Origin: Clostridia bacterium
Lineage (GTDB): Bacteria > Bacillota > Clostridia > Christensenellales > CALWSW01
Assembly (NCBI GenBank): GCA_019421925.1
Contig: JAHZEH010000077.1
Span: forward strand, 1 to 5,459
Direction of reading: 5' to 3'
Length of the DNA: 5,459 nucleotides
Part shown: in pieces, positions 1-5,459 of the stretch
Layout of the letters: each line of letters opens with the position of its first letter
Position numbering within the stretch: the stretch's first letter is position 1
The notes under the pieces: model-generated
The model's input: only the letters and a program-made list of their open reading frames with translations
Databases searched by the model: none
What the model was told of the DNA's origin: nothing
Made by a program: the position numbers and the translations under genes

Positions 1-1787
1 AGATTTACAATTGCAATAGCGGTCTTGCCAATCAATTCTTCCGGCTCATAATACTCGTGAATTCCGCTTAAAATCACACGATCCCTGCCAGACCCGTCAT
101 CCAGAATGAACTTCAGCAGTTTCTTGCTCTTGGGCACGGCCTCACATGCTTTGATCTTCACCGCACGGAAATCAGACTTGCTGAACGTATCAAAATCTAT
201 CATTTCTTCAAAAAGCGGTTCGATTTTTACCTTGGAAAAATCAATCTTTTCCTCAGCGGCCGCCGCCTTTTCAGCGGGTTCCTCCTTCCTGGAGCCCCCG
301 TTCCCGCCAAGAGGCTTCATCGTCGGGAACAGCAGCACGTCGCGGATGGAATAGGAGTTGGTCAGCAGCATGACCATCCGGTCGATGCCGATGCCCATGC
401 CGCCCGTGGGGGGCATGCCGTATTCCAGGGCAGTGCAGAAATCCTCATCGAGCAGCATAGCCTCGTCGTCGCCCTTTTCACGCTCGGCGATCTGGGCCTC
501 AAACCGGGCCCGCTGGTCGATGGGGTCGTTGAGCTCGGAATAGGCATTGGCATATTCCCGCGCGCCGATAAAGAGCTCAAACCGCTCCGTCACATGGGGC
601 TGGCCGGGCTTGCGCTTTGTCAGGGGAGACACCTCCACGGGGTAGTCCTTGATGAAGGTAGGCTGAATCAGCTTCTCCTCAACGAATGCCTCAAAGGCGG
701 TGTTGAGCAGCTTGCCCCGGGTGATGGTCTTGTCCTCAAACTCCAGCCCCAAGCTCCTGGCCAGCGTCCGGGCCGACTCGTCGTCCGGGCAGGCGAAGAA
801 ATCCGCGCCCGTATAGTGCTTGACCGCGTCGTTCATGGACCAGCGGCGGAAGGGGGGCGTCAGGTCGATGGTCTCCCCCTGGTAATCAACAACCGTCTTG
901 CCGCAGACCAGCTTGGCACAGCTGGCGAAGAGCTCCTCAGCGATGTCCATCATGCCGTTGTAGTCGGTATAGGCCTCGTAGAGCTCAATGGTGGTGAACT
1001 CGGGATTGTGCTTGATATCCATGCCCTCGTTGCGGAAGATGCGGCCGATCTCATAGACCTTCTCCATTCCGCCCACGATAAGCTCTTTGAGATAGAGCTC
1101 GGTGGCGATACGCAGGTACATGTCAATATCCAGGGTGTTGTGATGGGTGATGAAGGGCCGGGCGTTCGCTCCGCCCGGGATGGTGTTGAGCACCGGGGTC
1201 TCCACCTCAAGATACCCCTTTGCGTCCAGGATGCGGCGGATCTCGCTGATAATCCGGGTGCGCTTGCGGAAGGTGTCGCGCACCTCGGGGTTCATAATCA
1301 TATCCACGTATCGCTGGCGGTAACGCAGATCCGGATTTTTGAGGCCGTGGAATTTCTCCGGCAGGGGGAGCAGGGATTTGGAGAGCACGGAGACCTCGCC
1401 CTTCTGGGTGCGGAACACAATACCCTTGGCGCCCACCACATCGCCGATGTCCAGGCTCTTGAACGCCTTGTACTCCTCCTCGCCCATGACGTCCCGCTTG
1501 AGATAGAGCTGGATCTGGCCGTCGCTGTCCTGAAGATGAACAAAGGAGGCCTTGCCCATGACGCGTTTGCTGAGGATTCGTCCGGCCACGGATACCTCCT
1601 GGCCCTCCAAACCGTCAAAGCCCTCGAGAATCTCCCTGCTGTGGTGGGTCTGACCGTACACCATAACCTCAAAGGGGTCCTTGCCCGCAGCCTGCAGGGC
1701 GGCCAGCTTCTCCCGGCGGATGCGCACAATCTCGTTGTACTCCCCCTGCGTCTGCTCCACGATGTTGCCGGAAACTTGATCTTCCAT
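1..1787 (-). CDS. lysS: Lysyl-tRNA synthetase (class II) with C-terminal EMAP-II/Trbp111-like tRNA-binding domain, 3' end cut by window
   Basis: Cytosolic class II LysRS, which charges tRNA-Lys with lysine using ATP. The frame is open from ATG at 1787 to the window edge (595 codons seen, no stop). AAGGAG at 1795-1800, 7 nt upstream, fixes the start. An N-terminal OB-fold anticodon-binding domain lies at about residues 64-140. The catalytic core holds motif 1 near 183-201 (GYLEVETPVL), motif 2 at 251-264 (FRNEG..HNPEFT), the lysine-pocket segment PTFIKDYP at 376-383 and motif 3 at 462-470 (GGMGIGIDR). A normal LysRS would end soon after FPTMKPLG (about 485-493). Here a Gly, then Ala/Glu/Lys-rich linker follows (about 494-526), then a segment from about 527 (FDTFSKSDFRAVKI, KKLLKFILDDG, VILSGIHEYY, PEELIGKTA) that matches the tRNA-binding domain at the end of bacterial MetRS. 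About 70 of its usual roughly 100 residues are inside the window. The LysRS call is certain and the appended domain very likely. Confidence 0.97.
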   Translation of the reverse strand, partial: MEDQVSGNIVEQTQGEYNEIVRIRREKLAALQAAGKDPFEVMVYGQTHHSREILEGFDGLEGQEVSVAGRILSKRVMGKASFVHLQDSDGQIQLYLKRDVMGEEEYKAFKSLDIGDVVGAKGIVFRTQKGEVSVLSKSLLPLPEKFHGLKNPDLRYRQRYVDMIMNPEVRDTFRKRTRIISEIRRILDAKGYLEVETPVLNTIPGGANARPFITHHNTLDIDMYLRIATELYLKELIVGGMEKVYEIGRIFRNEGMDIKHNPEFTTIELYEAYTDYNGMMDIAEELFASCAKLVCGKTVVDYQGETIDLTPPFRRWSMNDAVKHYTGADFFACPDDESARTLARSLGLEFEDKTITRGKLLNTAFEAFVEEKLIQPTFIKDYPVEVSPLTKRKPGQPHVTERFELFIGAREYANAYSELNDPIDQRARFEAQIAEREKGDDEAMLLDEDFCTALEYGMPPTGGMGIGIDRMVMLLTNSYSIRDVLLFPTMKPLGGNGGSRKEEPAEKAAAAEEKIDFSKVKIEPLFEEMIDFDTFSKSDFRAVKIKACEAVPKSKKLLKFILDDGSGRDRVILSGIHEYYEPEELIGKTAIAIVN

Positions 1788-1801
1788 AAGCTCTCTCCTT
1801 A

Positions 1802-1857
1802 CAAAAAATAACAGGGCGCATCAATAGCCCGGGCAATTTCCCCGCCTTGATCCGCCC
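1802..1857 (-). terminator. Hairpin with U-rich tail between greA and lysS: intrinsic terminator or attenuator
   Basis: On the minus strand an 11-base arm at 1857-1847 (GGGCGGATCAA) pairs with 1824-1814 (TTGATGCGCCC), with one G-G mismatch. A shorter inner CGGG/CCCG pairing sits in the loop. The 3' arm is followed directly by a T-rich tract at 1813-1802 (TGTTATTTTTTG). This is the form of a Rho-independent terminator. It lies 3' of the greA stop and ends only a few bases before the lysS Shine-Dalgarno site. There is therefore no room for a lysS promoter between it and the gene. Either termination is partial (attenuation), or lysS has a promoter overlapping the hairpin. Confidence 0.7.
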
Positions 1858-1864
1858 TTGAATT

Positions 1865-2479
1865 CTAGCTGACGATGCTCTCTTGCGTATACGCGCCCGT
1901 GGGGGCGTCGGGCTTTTTGCCGATGGAAATCACTTTATACTGGAGGATGCCGGCCGGGGCGACCACATCCACCACATCCCCCGCTTTATGGCCAAGGATG
2001 GCATGGCCCACGGGGCTGTCGTTGCTCAGACGGGGAGGAGCCTCGTAGAAGATCTCCTCACCGGCTGTATATCCCAGATTCCGGTTGGTCTCGCTGCCGT
2101 CGCACTTGACCATAAAGCTCTTGCGGAAGGGCTCGGCCTCGGTGGTGGAGACCACGTCGTATTCCTCTGTTTCCCCCGTGCGCAGGCTCTGCAGCACGAT
2201 GCGGGTGCCGACGTTGACGGTGCTCAGGTCAATGGAGCTCTCGTCGATGACCTCCACATGGAGCAGCAGTTCCTCGATCTGGGCGATTTCCGCCTCCAGA
2301 GCGCTCTGCTCGTCCATTGCGGCGTCATATTCCGCGTTCTCGCTGATATCGCCGAAAGCGCGGGCCTCTTTGATATGCTGGGCCACCTCCAGGCGGCGGG
2401 TGTTCTTCATGTATTCCAGCTTGGCCTCGTACTCTTTGAACGCAGTGCGCGAAAGCTGTTTGATCTGTTTGTTTTCCAT
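1865..2479 (-). CDS. greA: Transcription elongation factor GreA, with an insert in the C-terminal domain
   Basis: GreA enters the RNA polymerase secondary channel and stimulates cleavage of transcript in backtracked complexes. The protein has 204 residues, against about 157-160 for typical GreA. The N-terminal coiled coil (about 8-78) carries the expected tip signature FGDISENAEYDAA, with D44 and E47 as the likely catalytic acidic pair. The C-terminal FKBP-like domain shows VGTRIVLQSLRTGE (90-103) and LSNDSPVGHAILGHKAGDVV (151-170). Between STTEAEP and LSNDSPVG lie about 33 extra residues (118-150), where most GreA have only a few. A tail of about 17 residues follows KVISIG. ATG 2479 is chosen because GGGAGGAG stands just upstream. 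An in-frame start at 2545 would add 22 residues unlike GreA. The gene ends in TAG, 77 bp before lysS, and has its own consensus promoter. Confidence 0.95.
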   Translation of the reverse strand: MENKQIKQLSRTAFKEYEAKLEYMKNTRRLEVAQHIKEARAFGDISENAEYDAAMDEQSALEAEIAQIEELLLHVEVIDESSIDLSTVNVGTRIVLQSLRTGETEEYDVVSTTEAEPFRKSFMVKCDGSETNRNLGYTAGEEIFYEAPPRLSNDSPVGHAILGHKAGDVVDVVAPAGILQYKVISIGKKPDAPTGAYTQESIVS

Positions 2480-2483
2480 GCTG

Positions 2484-2491
2484 CTCCTCCC
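2484..2491 (-). promoter_or_regulatory. Ribosome binding site of greA
   Basis: GGGAGGAG on the minus strand, with its GGAGG core 6 nt before ATG 2479. It decides the start against the longer reading frame beginning at 2545, which has no comparable site. Confidence 0.85.
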
Positions 2492-2513
2492 ATCTGATGC
2501 CGGGGTATCACAA

Positions 2514-2536
2514 GACCGGCGGCCAGGCCGTCCGTC
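2514..2536 (-). other. GC-rich imperfect hairpin in the greA 5' leader
   Basis: In the greA leader, 2536-2527 (GACGGACGGC) can pair with 2523-2514 (GCCGCCGGTC), giving 8 pairs of 10 around a 3-nt loop. No U-tract follows, so it is not an intrinsic terminator. It may only reflect GC-rich sequence. A regulatory role is speculative. Confidence 0.35.
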
Positions 2537-2567
2537 CGATTTCATTCCCTAATTTGCCCGTTTTATC

Positions 2568-2596
2568 ATTATATTGAATTGCCTCTGGCCTGTCAA
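2568..2596 (-). promoter_or_regulatory. Consensus SigA/sigma-70 promoter for greA
   Basis: On the minus strand TTGACA (2596-2591) is followed after exactly 17 bp by TATAAT (2573-2568). Both boxes match the consensus fully and the spacing is optimal. The TGA stop of dus (2595-2593) lies inside the -35 box. Transcription would begin near 2561, giving a leader of about 80 nt before greA. greA can thus be expressed strongly without the upstream genes, while read-through from dus also remains possible because no terminator is visible between them. Confidence 0.9.
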
Positions 2597-3546
2597 GCAC
2601 AGGCCCCGGCCAAAATGTCCTCCAGCTCTGCCAGGGAACAGGCCCCGTTGACACGCACCCGCAGGGCCGCCGCGCCCGGCATGCCCTTGCAGTACCAGGC
2701 GATATGCTTGCGCATCTCCACCACGGCCCGTTCCCCCTTGAGGGCGACCAGGTCGCGGGCATGGCGCAGCGCCACGTCCATGCGCTCCCTGGCTGTGGGC
2801 GGGGGCAGAACCTCCCCCCTCCGCAGGGCCGCAATCTGGGAAAATATCCAGGGGTTTCCCTGGGCGCCCCTGGCCACCATAACAGCGGCGCAGCCCGTAT
2901 GCTCAAAGAGCCTCAGGGCGTCCCCGGCGCAGAACACGTCCCCGTTCCCAATGACGGGGATGGAGAGGGCCTCCACCACCCGGGCGATGATATCCCAGTC
3001 CGCCCTGCCCGCGTACATCTGGGCCCGGGTTCTCCCGTGCAGGGCGATGGCCCTGGCCCCGCTCCCCTCCGCCATCCTGGCAAACTCCAGGGCGTTGACA
3101 TGGTCCTCGTCCCAGCCCTTGCGGAACTTGACCGTCACCGGCGCCGAACTGGCCCTGACCACCGCCCGGATGACCCTCTCCGCTGTGTCCATACGCAGCA
3201 TGAGGGCGCTGCCCTCCCCGTTTCCTGTGATCTTGGGGGCGGGGCAGCCCATGTTGATGTCGATGAGAGCCAGCTTCCCCTGGAGGCTGTCGCAGATGAA
3301 TCCAGCCTGTTCGGCCATGATGTCCGGGTCGCTGCCGAAGAGCTGGACGGCGCAGGGCGTCTCGCCCTCCCCCATGGCCAGCAGAGAGCCGCTGCGCCTG
3401 GAGCTCCCCCCATAATGCAGCCCCTTGGCGGAGACCATCTCCGTATAGGTCAGGTCGCAGCCCATCTCCTTACAGATGACGCGGAAGGGCATATCGGTTA
3501 CGCCCGCCATGGGGGCCAGCCAATGGCCCCGTTCCCCTTTCTGCCG
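2593..3546 (-). CDS. dus: tRNA-dihydrouridine synthase (DusB/NifR3 type), N-terminus lost in a low-complexity join
   Basis: FMN-dependent enzyme that reduces uridine to 5,6-dihydrouridine in the tRNA D-loop region. The TIM-barrel signatures appear in order: LAPMAGVTDMPFR (3519 downward), TEMVSAKGL, VQLFGSDP, INMGCPAPK with the catalytic Cys codon at 3246-3244, KFRKGWDED, HGRTRAQMYAGRADW, PVIGNGDVF and ARGAQGNPWIF. They are followed by the helical C-terminal domain, and the gene ends in TGA. From 3546 there are 317 residues, close to the family's usual 320-335. Only nine residues (RQKGERGHW) precede LAPMAGV, where relatives have about 14-17 including the start Met. No start codon or Shine-Dalgarno is visible: the frame runs straight into the G/C block and on into the upstream gene, so 3546 is the limit of reliable sequence and not a true start. 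The missing piece is probably lost or corrupted sequence. The enzyme call is secure, and the subfamily (DusB-like) is probable. Confidence 0.93.
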   Translation of the reverse strand, partial: RQKGERGHWLAPMAGVTDMPFRVICKEMGCDLTYTEMVSAKGLHYGGSSRRSGSLLAMGEGETPCAVQLFGSDPDIMAEQAGFICDSLQGKLALIDINMGCPAPKITGNGEGSALMLRMDTAERVIRAVVRASSAPVTVKFRKGWDEDHVNALEFARMAEGSGARAIALHGRTRAQMYAGRADWDIIARVVEALSIPVIGNGDVFCAGDALRLFEHTGCAAVMVARGAQGNPWIFSQIAALRRGEVLPPPTARERMDVALRHARDLVALKGERAVVEMRKHIAWYCKGMPGAAALRVRVNGACSLAELEDILAGACA

Positions 3547-3616
3547 CCCCGGGGGGGGGGGACGGGGCGCGGGCGCCCCCCGGGGGGGGGGGGGGGGGGC
3601 GGGCGGGGGGGGGGGC
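3547..3616. repeat. G/C-only low-complexity block with three long G runs; probable sequencing or assembly artefact
   Basis: Seventy bases contain no T and a single A (3562). On the plus strand they include G runs of 11 (3551-3561), 18 (3582-3599) and 11 (3605-3615), plus a CCCCCC run and the palindrome GGGCGCCC. On the minus strand they read as a Pro/Arg/Gly string linking two unrelated proteins. The block sits exactly where a stop codon, an intergenic spacer, a ribosome binding site and the dus start should be. Long G runs like this are typical of two-colour-chemistry read ends. A natural Pro-rich tail (PKETPQPTP leads into it) that was then misassembled would also fit. Confidence 0.8.
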
Positions 3617-4155
3617 GTGGGCTGGGGCGTCTCCTTGGGCAGCACCTCCAGCAGGGTGACGGACCTGATAAGCCAGCGTCCTCCCTCGTCCCGCTCAAAG
3701 ACGAGCTCATAGCGGGCGTCCACCCACTGGGGGATGGCGGGGGCCTCCCCCCCCTCGTCCACCGTCCCCTCCAGGGCGGTACCGGCGATGTTGCTGACCT
3801 CCTCGGTGATGACCGCCTTGGCGGACGTGGTGCCCGCCCAGGCGGAAATGGATTTGATCTTCACCGAATAGTCATAGCTGGTGACGCGGTAGGAGGAATA
3901 GGGCATCTCCAGAAGCATCCCGTCCTTCGCCATGGCGTCCTCAAAAAAGTATGCCGTCAGCTCGTTGGCGTCCTCCTGCCCGAGCAGCACGTCCGCGCGC
4001 AAACGCATGCCGTCGGTCGCAATGATATAGATGGAGCCGATATTCATGCAACTATAGAACACAAAGGCGATCAGCGCCGCGGCCAGACCGATCCACAGGG
4101 CCGTCCTGGCCAGGTACCAGCCGCCGCGCGCCGCGTACTGCGCGCCTTTTTTCAT
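3616..4155 (-). CDS. Unrecognised single-pass membrane protein with extracytoplasmic domain; C-terminus uncertain
   Basis: I cannot name a family with confidence. The protein starts with a basic segment (MKKGAQYAARGG), then one hydrophobic stretch at about residues 18-36 (LWIGLAAALIAFVFY), consistent with a signal anchor placing the rest outside the cell. The exported part (about 40-172) looks like a mixed alpha/beta domain (SIYIIATDGMRLRADVLLG, SYDYSVKIKSISAW, KAVITEEVSN, WVDARYELVFERDEGGRWLI) and ends in PKETPQPTP. The last residue I trust is T180 at 3616; beyond it the reading frame enters the G/C block and continues into dus. ATG 4155 is chosen because AAAGGCGGTG stands 5 nt upstream and the promoter's predicted start point lies downstream of the alternative GTG at 4182. 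A role at the cell envelope is inferred only from topology. Confidence 0.75.
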
Positions 4156-4160
4156 ACAAA

Positions 4161-4170
4161 CACCGCCTTT
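4161..4170 (-). promoter_or_regulatory. Ribosome binding site deciding the start of the membrane protein gene
   Basis: AAAGGCGGTG on the minus strand differs from the strong AAAGGAGGTG site by one base and ends 5 nt before ATG 4155. It favours that start over the in-frame GTG at 4182. Confidence 0.75.
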
Positions 4171-4185
4171 GGAAAAATTCACCTC

Positions 4186-4214
4186 ATCATATCATACCCA
4201 ATTGTTTTTGTAAA
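4186..4214 (-). promoter_or_regulatory. SigA-type promoter for the membrane protein-dus unit
   Basis: On the minus strand TTTACA (4214-4209) and TATGAT (4191-4186) are separated by 17 bp, each box with one mismatch to consensus. A second TATGAT overlaps it at 4196-4191 but would leave only 12 bp, so it is unlikely to be used. Start of transcription would be near 4179, leaving a leader of about 24 nt. The site lies in the AT-rich 71-bp gap after the phosphatase stop, with no terminator visible before it. Confidence 0.8.
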
Positions 4215-4226
4215 TTTCCGCTCCCC

Positions 4227-4871
4227 TCAGATCAGACGGAGCAATTCCTCCGGGCTGTCGATTATAAAGTCGGGATTCAGGGCGGCGAGCACGTCCCGGT
4301 CCCGGAACCCCCAGGTGCAGGCCGCGGCGGCCACGCCCGCGTTGCGGGCCGTGGTCACGTCCCCCTCGGAATCCCCCACGTACACGGTGGACTGGGGGGA
4401 AGCTCCCAGAACCCGCATGGCCTCCAGCACGGAATCGGGCGCGGGCTTTCTTGCGATGCCCGGCCTCTCGCCGATGGCCACATGGATAAATCTGCCGAAC
4501 TCCTTGGCAATAAGCTCCTTGACCGCGCCGTCGTATTTGTTGGAAACAACCCCCATCTTGACGCCCCGCTCCTGCAAATCCTGGAGCAATTCCATCACTC
4601 CCTCATAGGGACCGGTCTTGTTGCTCATATTCTCCGCATAGTGTTTACGGAACACCGCCAGGCAGGCGTCAATCTTCTCGCTGTCCGTGCCCTCGGGCAC
4701 GCTCTGTTCCACCAGGCTGCGCACGCCGTTGCCCACAAATCTGCGGATCTCCGCCGGGGACCGCTCGGGATAGCCCGCGTCCCGCATGGCAAAATTAACG
4801 CTGTCCCGCAGGTCGTCCAGGGTGTTGAGCAGCGTGCCGTCCAGATCAAATACCACCGTTTCAAATCTCAT
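4227..4871 (-). CDS. HAD-superfamily hydrolase, phosphoglycolate phosphatase type
   Basis: Probable cytosolic phosphomonoesterase of 214 residues, the usual length for Gph/PpaX-like HAD enzymes. Motif I is FDLDGTLLNT, with nucleophile D9 and acid/base D11; motif II is the serine in VVSNK (S110); motif III is K142 in ARKPAPD; motif IV is GDSEGD (166-171) for magnesium. A helical cap of the C1 type spans about 16-85 and includes the FVGNGVRSLV segment typical of phosphoglycolate phosphatases. The exact substrate (2-phosphoglycolate, pyrophosphate or another sugar phosphate) cannot be read from the sequence. AAGGAG at 4879-4884 lies 7 nt before ATG 4871. The start overlaps the stop of the upstream gene as ATGA, so the two are probably co-transcribed and translationally coupled. 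TGA ends the gene. Confidence 0.9.
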   Translation of the reverse strand: MRFETVVFDLDGTLLNTLDDLRDSVNFAMRDAGYPERSPAEIRRFVGNGVRSLVEQSVPEGTDSEKIDACLAVFRKHYAENMSNKTGPYEGVMELLQDLQERGVKMGVVSNKYDGAVKELIAKEFGRFIHVAIGERPGIARKPAPDSVLEAMRVLGASPQSTVYVGDSEGDVTTARNAGVAAAACTWGFRDRDVLAALNPDFIIDSPEELLRLI

Positions 4872-5416
4872 GGGTTTTCTCCTTCCGTCTCGGCGATATA
4901 GAGGATATCGCTGGTCTTGCGGCCCCCCTCATAGGGGTGGCTGGCGAGCTTGCCGTCAAAGGCCATCACCGCGGTCTGGCCGCCGTCGAGGTTGTAGGCG
5001 TCCACACAGCCCAGGTCATAGAACAGCTGGGAGAGCGCCTTGAGCGTCATCCCCTTGGAATACCCCTGCTGCCTGCCGTCCACCAGCACAAAGCAGTAAT
5101 GGCCGGGCTCATAGTAGCCGATGGCGCTGCGGGGATTGGCAGGATTTACATTGCTGTTAAACTTCTCCATGGGCCTGCCGCCGGTGAGCAGCTTGGGCCC
5201 AAAGGTCCATGCCTGCCAGGCCCCCCGCTCGACAATGGCGGGAATGTCCGCCTTGTCCTGTTCATAGGTCTCCAGCACGCCGTCCCGGTAGAGCGCGCAG
5301 ACGTCCCCGTATTCCGTATCCCGGTAGAGCTCGCCGTTGCGGATAACCAACCCGCTGTTGTGAGCGGCATAGTAGTCCCCTGAGAGGGCGATCACCGCGC
5401 CGTTCTCCACCGCCAT
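4868..5416 (-). CDS. Phosphodiester glycosidase (NAGPA-domain) family protein, C-terminal part; probably broken upstream
   Basis: The 182 residues match the C-terminal catalytic region of the phosphodiester glycosidase/NAGPA family: ALSGDYYAAHNSGLVIRNGELYR (11-32), TFGPKLL (71-77), NSNVNPANPRSAIGYY (87-102), FVLVDGRQQGYSKGMTL (109-125) and AYNLDGGQTAVM (140-151), the last being the conserved Asp-Gly-Gly loop. In this family such proteins are usually extracytoplasmic, with a signal peptide or anchor and considerable sequence before this region, none of which is seen here. ATG 5416 has no convincing Shine-Dalgarno site and falls in the middle of the conserved domain. In-frame codons upstream (to the window edge) also look like family sequence but are interrupted by TAG at 5429-5431. 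Either the gene carries a nonsense mutation or the base is an error near a sequence end. TGA overlaps the phosphatase start. Function on cell-wall or exopolysaccharide sugar phosphodiesters is inferred from the family. Confidence 0.8.
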   Translation of the reverse strand: MAVENGAVIALSGDYYAAHNSGLVIRNGELYRDTEYGDVCALYRDGVLETYEQDKADIPAIVERGAWQAWTFGPKLLTGGRPMEKFNSNVNPANPRSAIGYYEPGHYCFVLVDGRQQGYSKGMTLKALSQLFYDLGCVDAYNLDGGQTAVMAFDGKLASHPYEGGRKTSDILYIAETEGENP

Positions 5417-5459
5417 ATCCAGGGTGGCCTACTTGCTCCCGCCGTACTCGCCGCCCGAG
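5417..5459 (-). other. In-frame continuation of the glycosidase gene, interrupted by TAG at 5429-5431
   Basis: Read in the same frame as the downstream protein, the minus strand gives SGGEYGGSK, then TAG, then ATLD, joining directly to MAVENGAVIAL. This resembles the stretch that precedes the (I/L)(N/S)GDYY motif in relatives, so the stop appears to cut coding sequence and not to precede a gene start. A single change (for example from CAG) would create it. Confidence 0.6.

Noticed and set aside
594..1811. Long plus-strand open frame (about 405 codons) opposite lysS
   Set aside because: Its product is unlike any enzyme I recognise and it lies wholly antisense to an unmistakable LysRS. GC-rich coding DNA commonly leaves such open antisense frames.
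1788..1864. T-box or lysine riboswitch controlling lysS
   Set aside because: The 77-bp gap is too short for either and shows no T-box core sequence. Only the hairpin with U-tract can be supported.
2480..2545. Longer GreA beginning at 2545
   Set aside because: The 22 extra residues do not resemble GreA, no ribosome binding site precedes that start, and an excellent one precedes 2479.
4045..4060. Lipoprotein signal at Cys36 of the membrane protein
   Set aside because: The residues before the cysteine (FYS) do not make a lipobox, so the segment fits a membrane anchor better.
2593..4182. Single fused membrane protein-Dus gene of 529 codons
   Set aside because: The two halves are unrelated families joined only by a G/C homopolymer block that also removes the dus start, so I annotate two genes and flag the junction.
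4156..4182. GTG start at 4182 for the membrane protein
   Set aside because: It lies just upstream of the start point predicted from the promoter and lacks a spaced Shine-Dalgarno site, whereas ATG 4155 has a strong one.
2704..4608. Plus-strand open frame of about 634 codons across dus, the G block and the membrane protein gene
   Set aside because: It is antisense to three recognisable genes, is Gly/Pro/His-rich and low in complexity, and is kept open only by base composition and the G runs.

Overview
The window is a GC-rich stretch in which every gene I can support lies on the minus strand. Gene content and order (dus, greA, lysS, with strong Gram-positive-style Shine-Dalgarno sites and near-consensus SigA promoters) suggest a high-GC member of the Clostridia. 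My guess is the Oscillospiraceae, by the look of the proteins, but this is inferred from general style and no search was run. It reads as chromosomal housekeeping DNA, with no sign of phage, plasmid, transposon or CRISPR.

Layout in the direction of transcription (high to low coordinates). At the right edge is the C-terminal part of a phosphodiester glycosidase (NAGPA-type) protein, with an in-frame TAG close to the window end. Its stop codon overlaps by four bases (ATGA) the start of a HAD-family phosphatase of the phosphoglycolate phosphatase type. A second unit follows, with its own promoter (TTTACA-17-TATGAT): a small unrecognised protein with one N-terminal membrane anchor. It runs without a stop, through a nearly pure G/C low-complexity block, into a tRNA-dihydrouridine synthase (dus) that lacks its normal N-terminus. 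I think this join is a sequencing or assembly artefact, not a real fusion. A perfect consensus promoter (TTGACA-17-TATAAT), whose -35 box contains the dus stop codon, then drives greA. A hairpin with a U-rich tail separates greA from lysS, which runs off the left edge.

The dus, greA and lysS products serve tRNA modification, rescue of backtracked RNA polymerase and lysine charging, so the right-to-left order ends in a translation/transcription cluster. The phosphatase and glycosidase form a separate translationally coupled pair with no obvious link to it.

The most interesting feature is that LysRS carries, after a charged Ala/Glu/Lys linker, a C-terminal EMAP-II/Trbp111-type tRNA-binding domain of the sort usually seen at the end of bacterial MetRS. 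Second is a GreA with about 33 extra residues inside its C-terminal domain. I see no evidence of a wholly new multi-gene system. There is no gene-free stretch longer than 300 bases.
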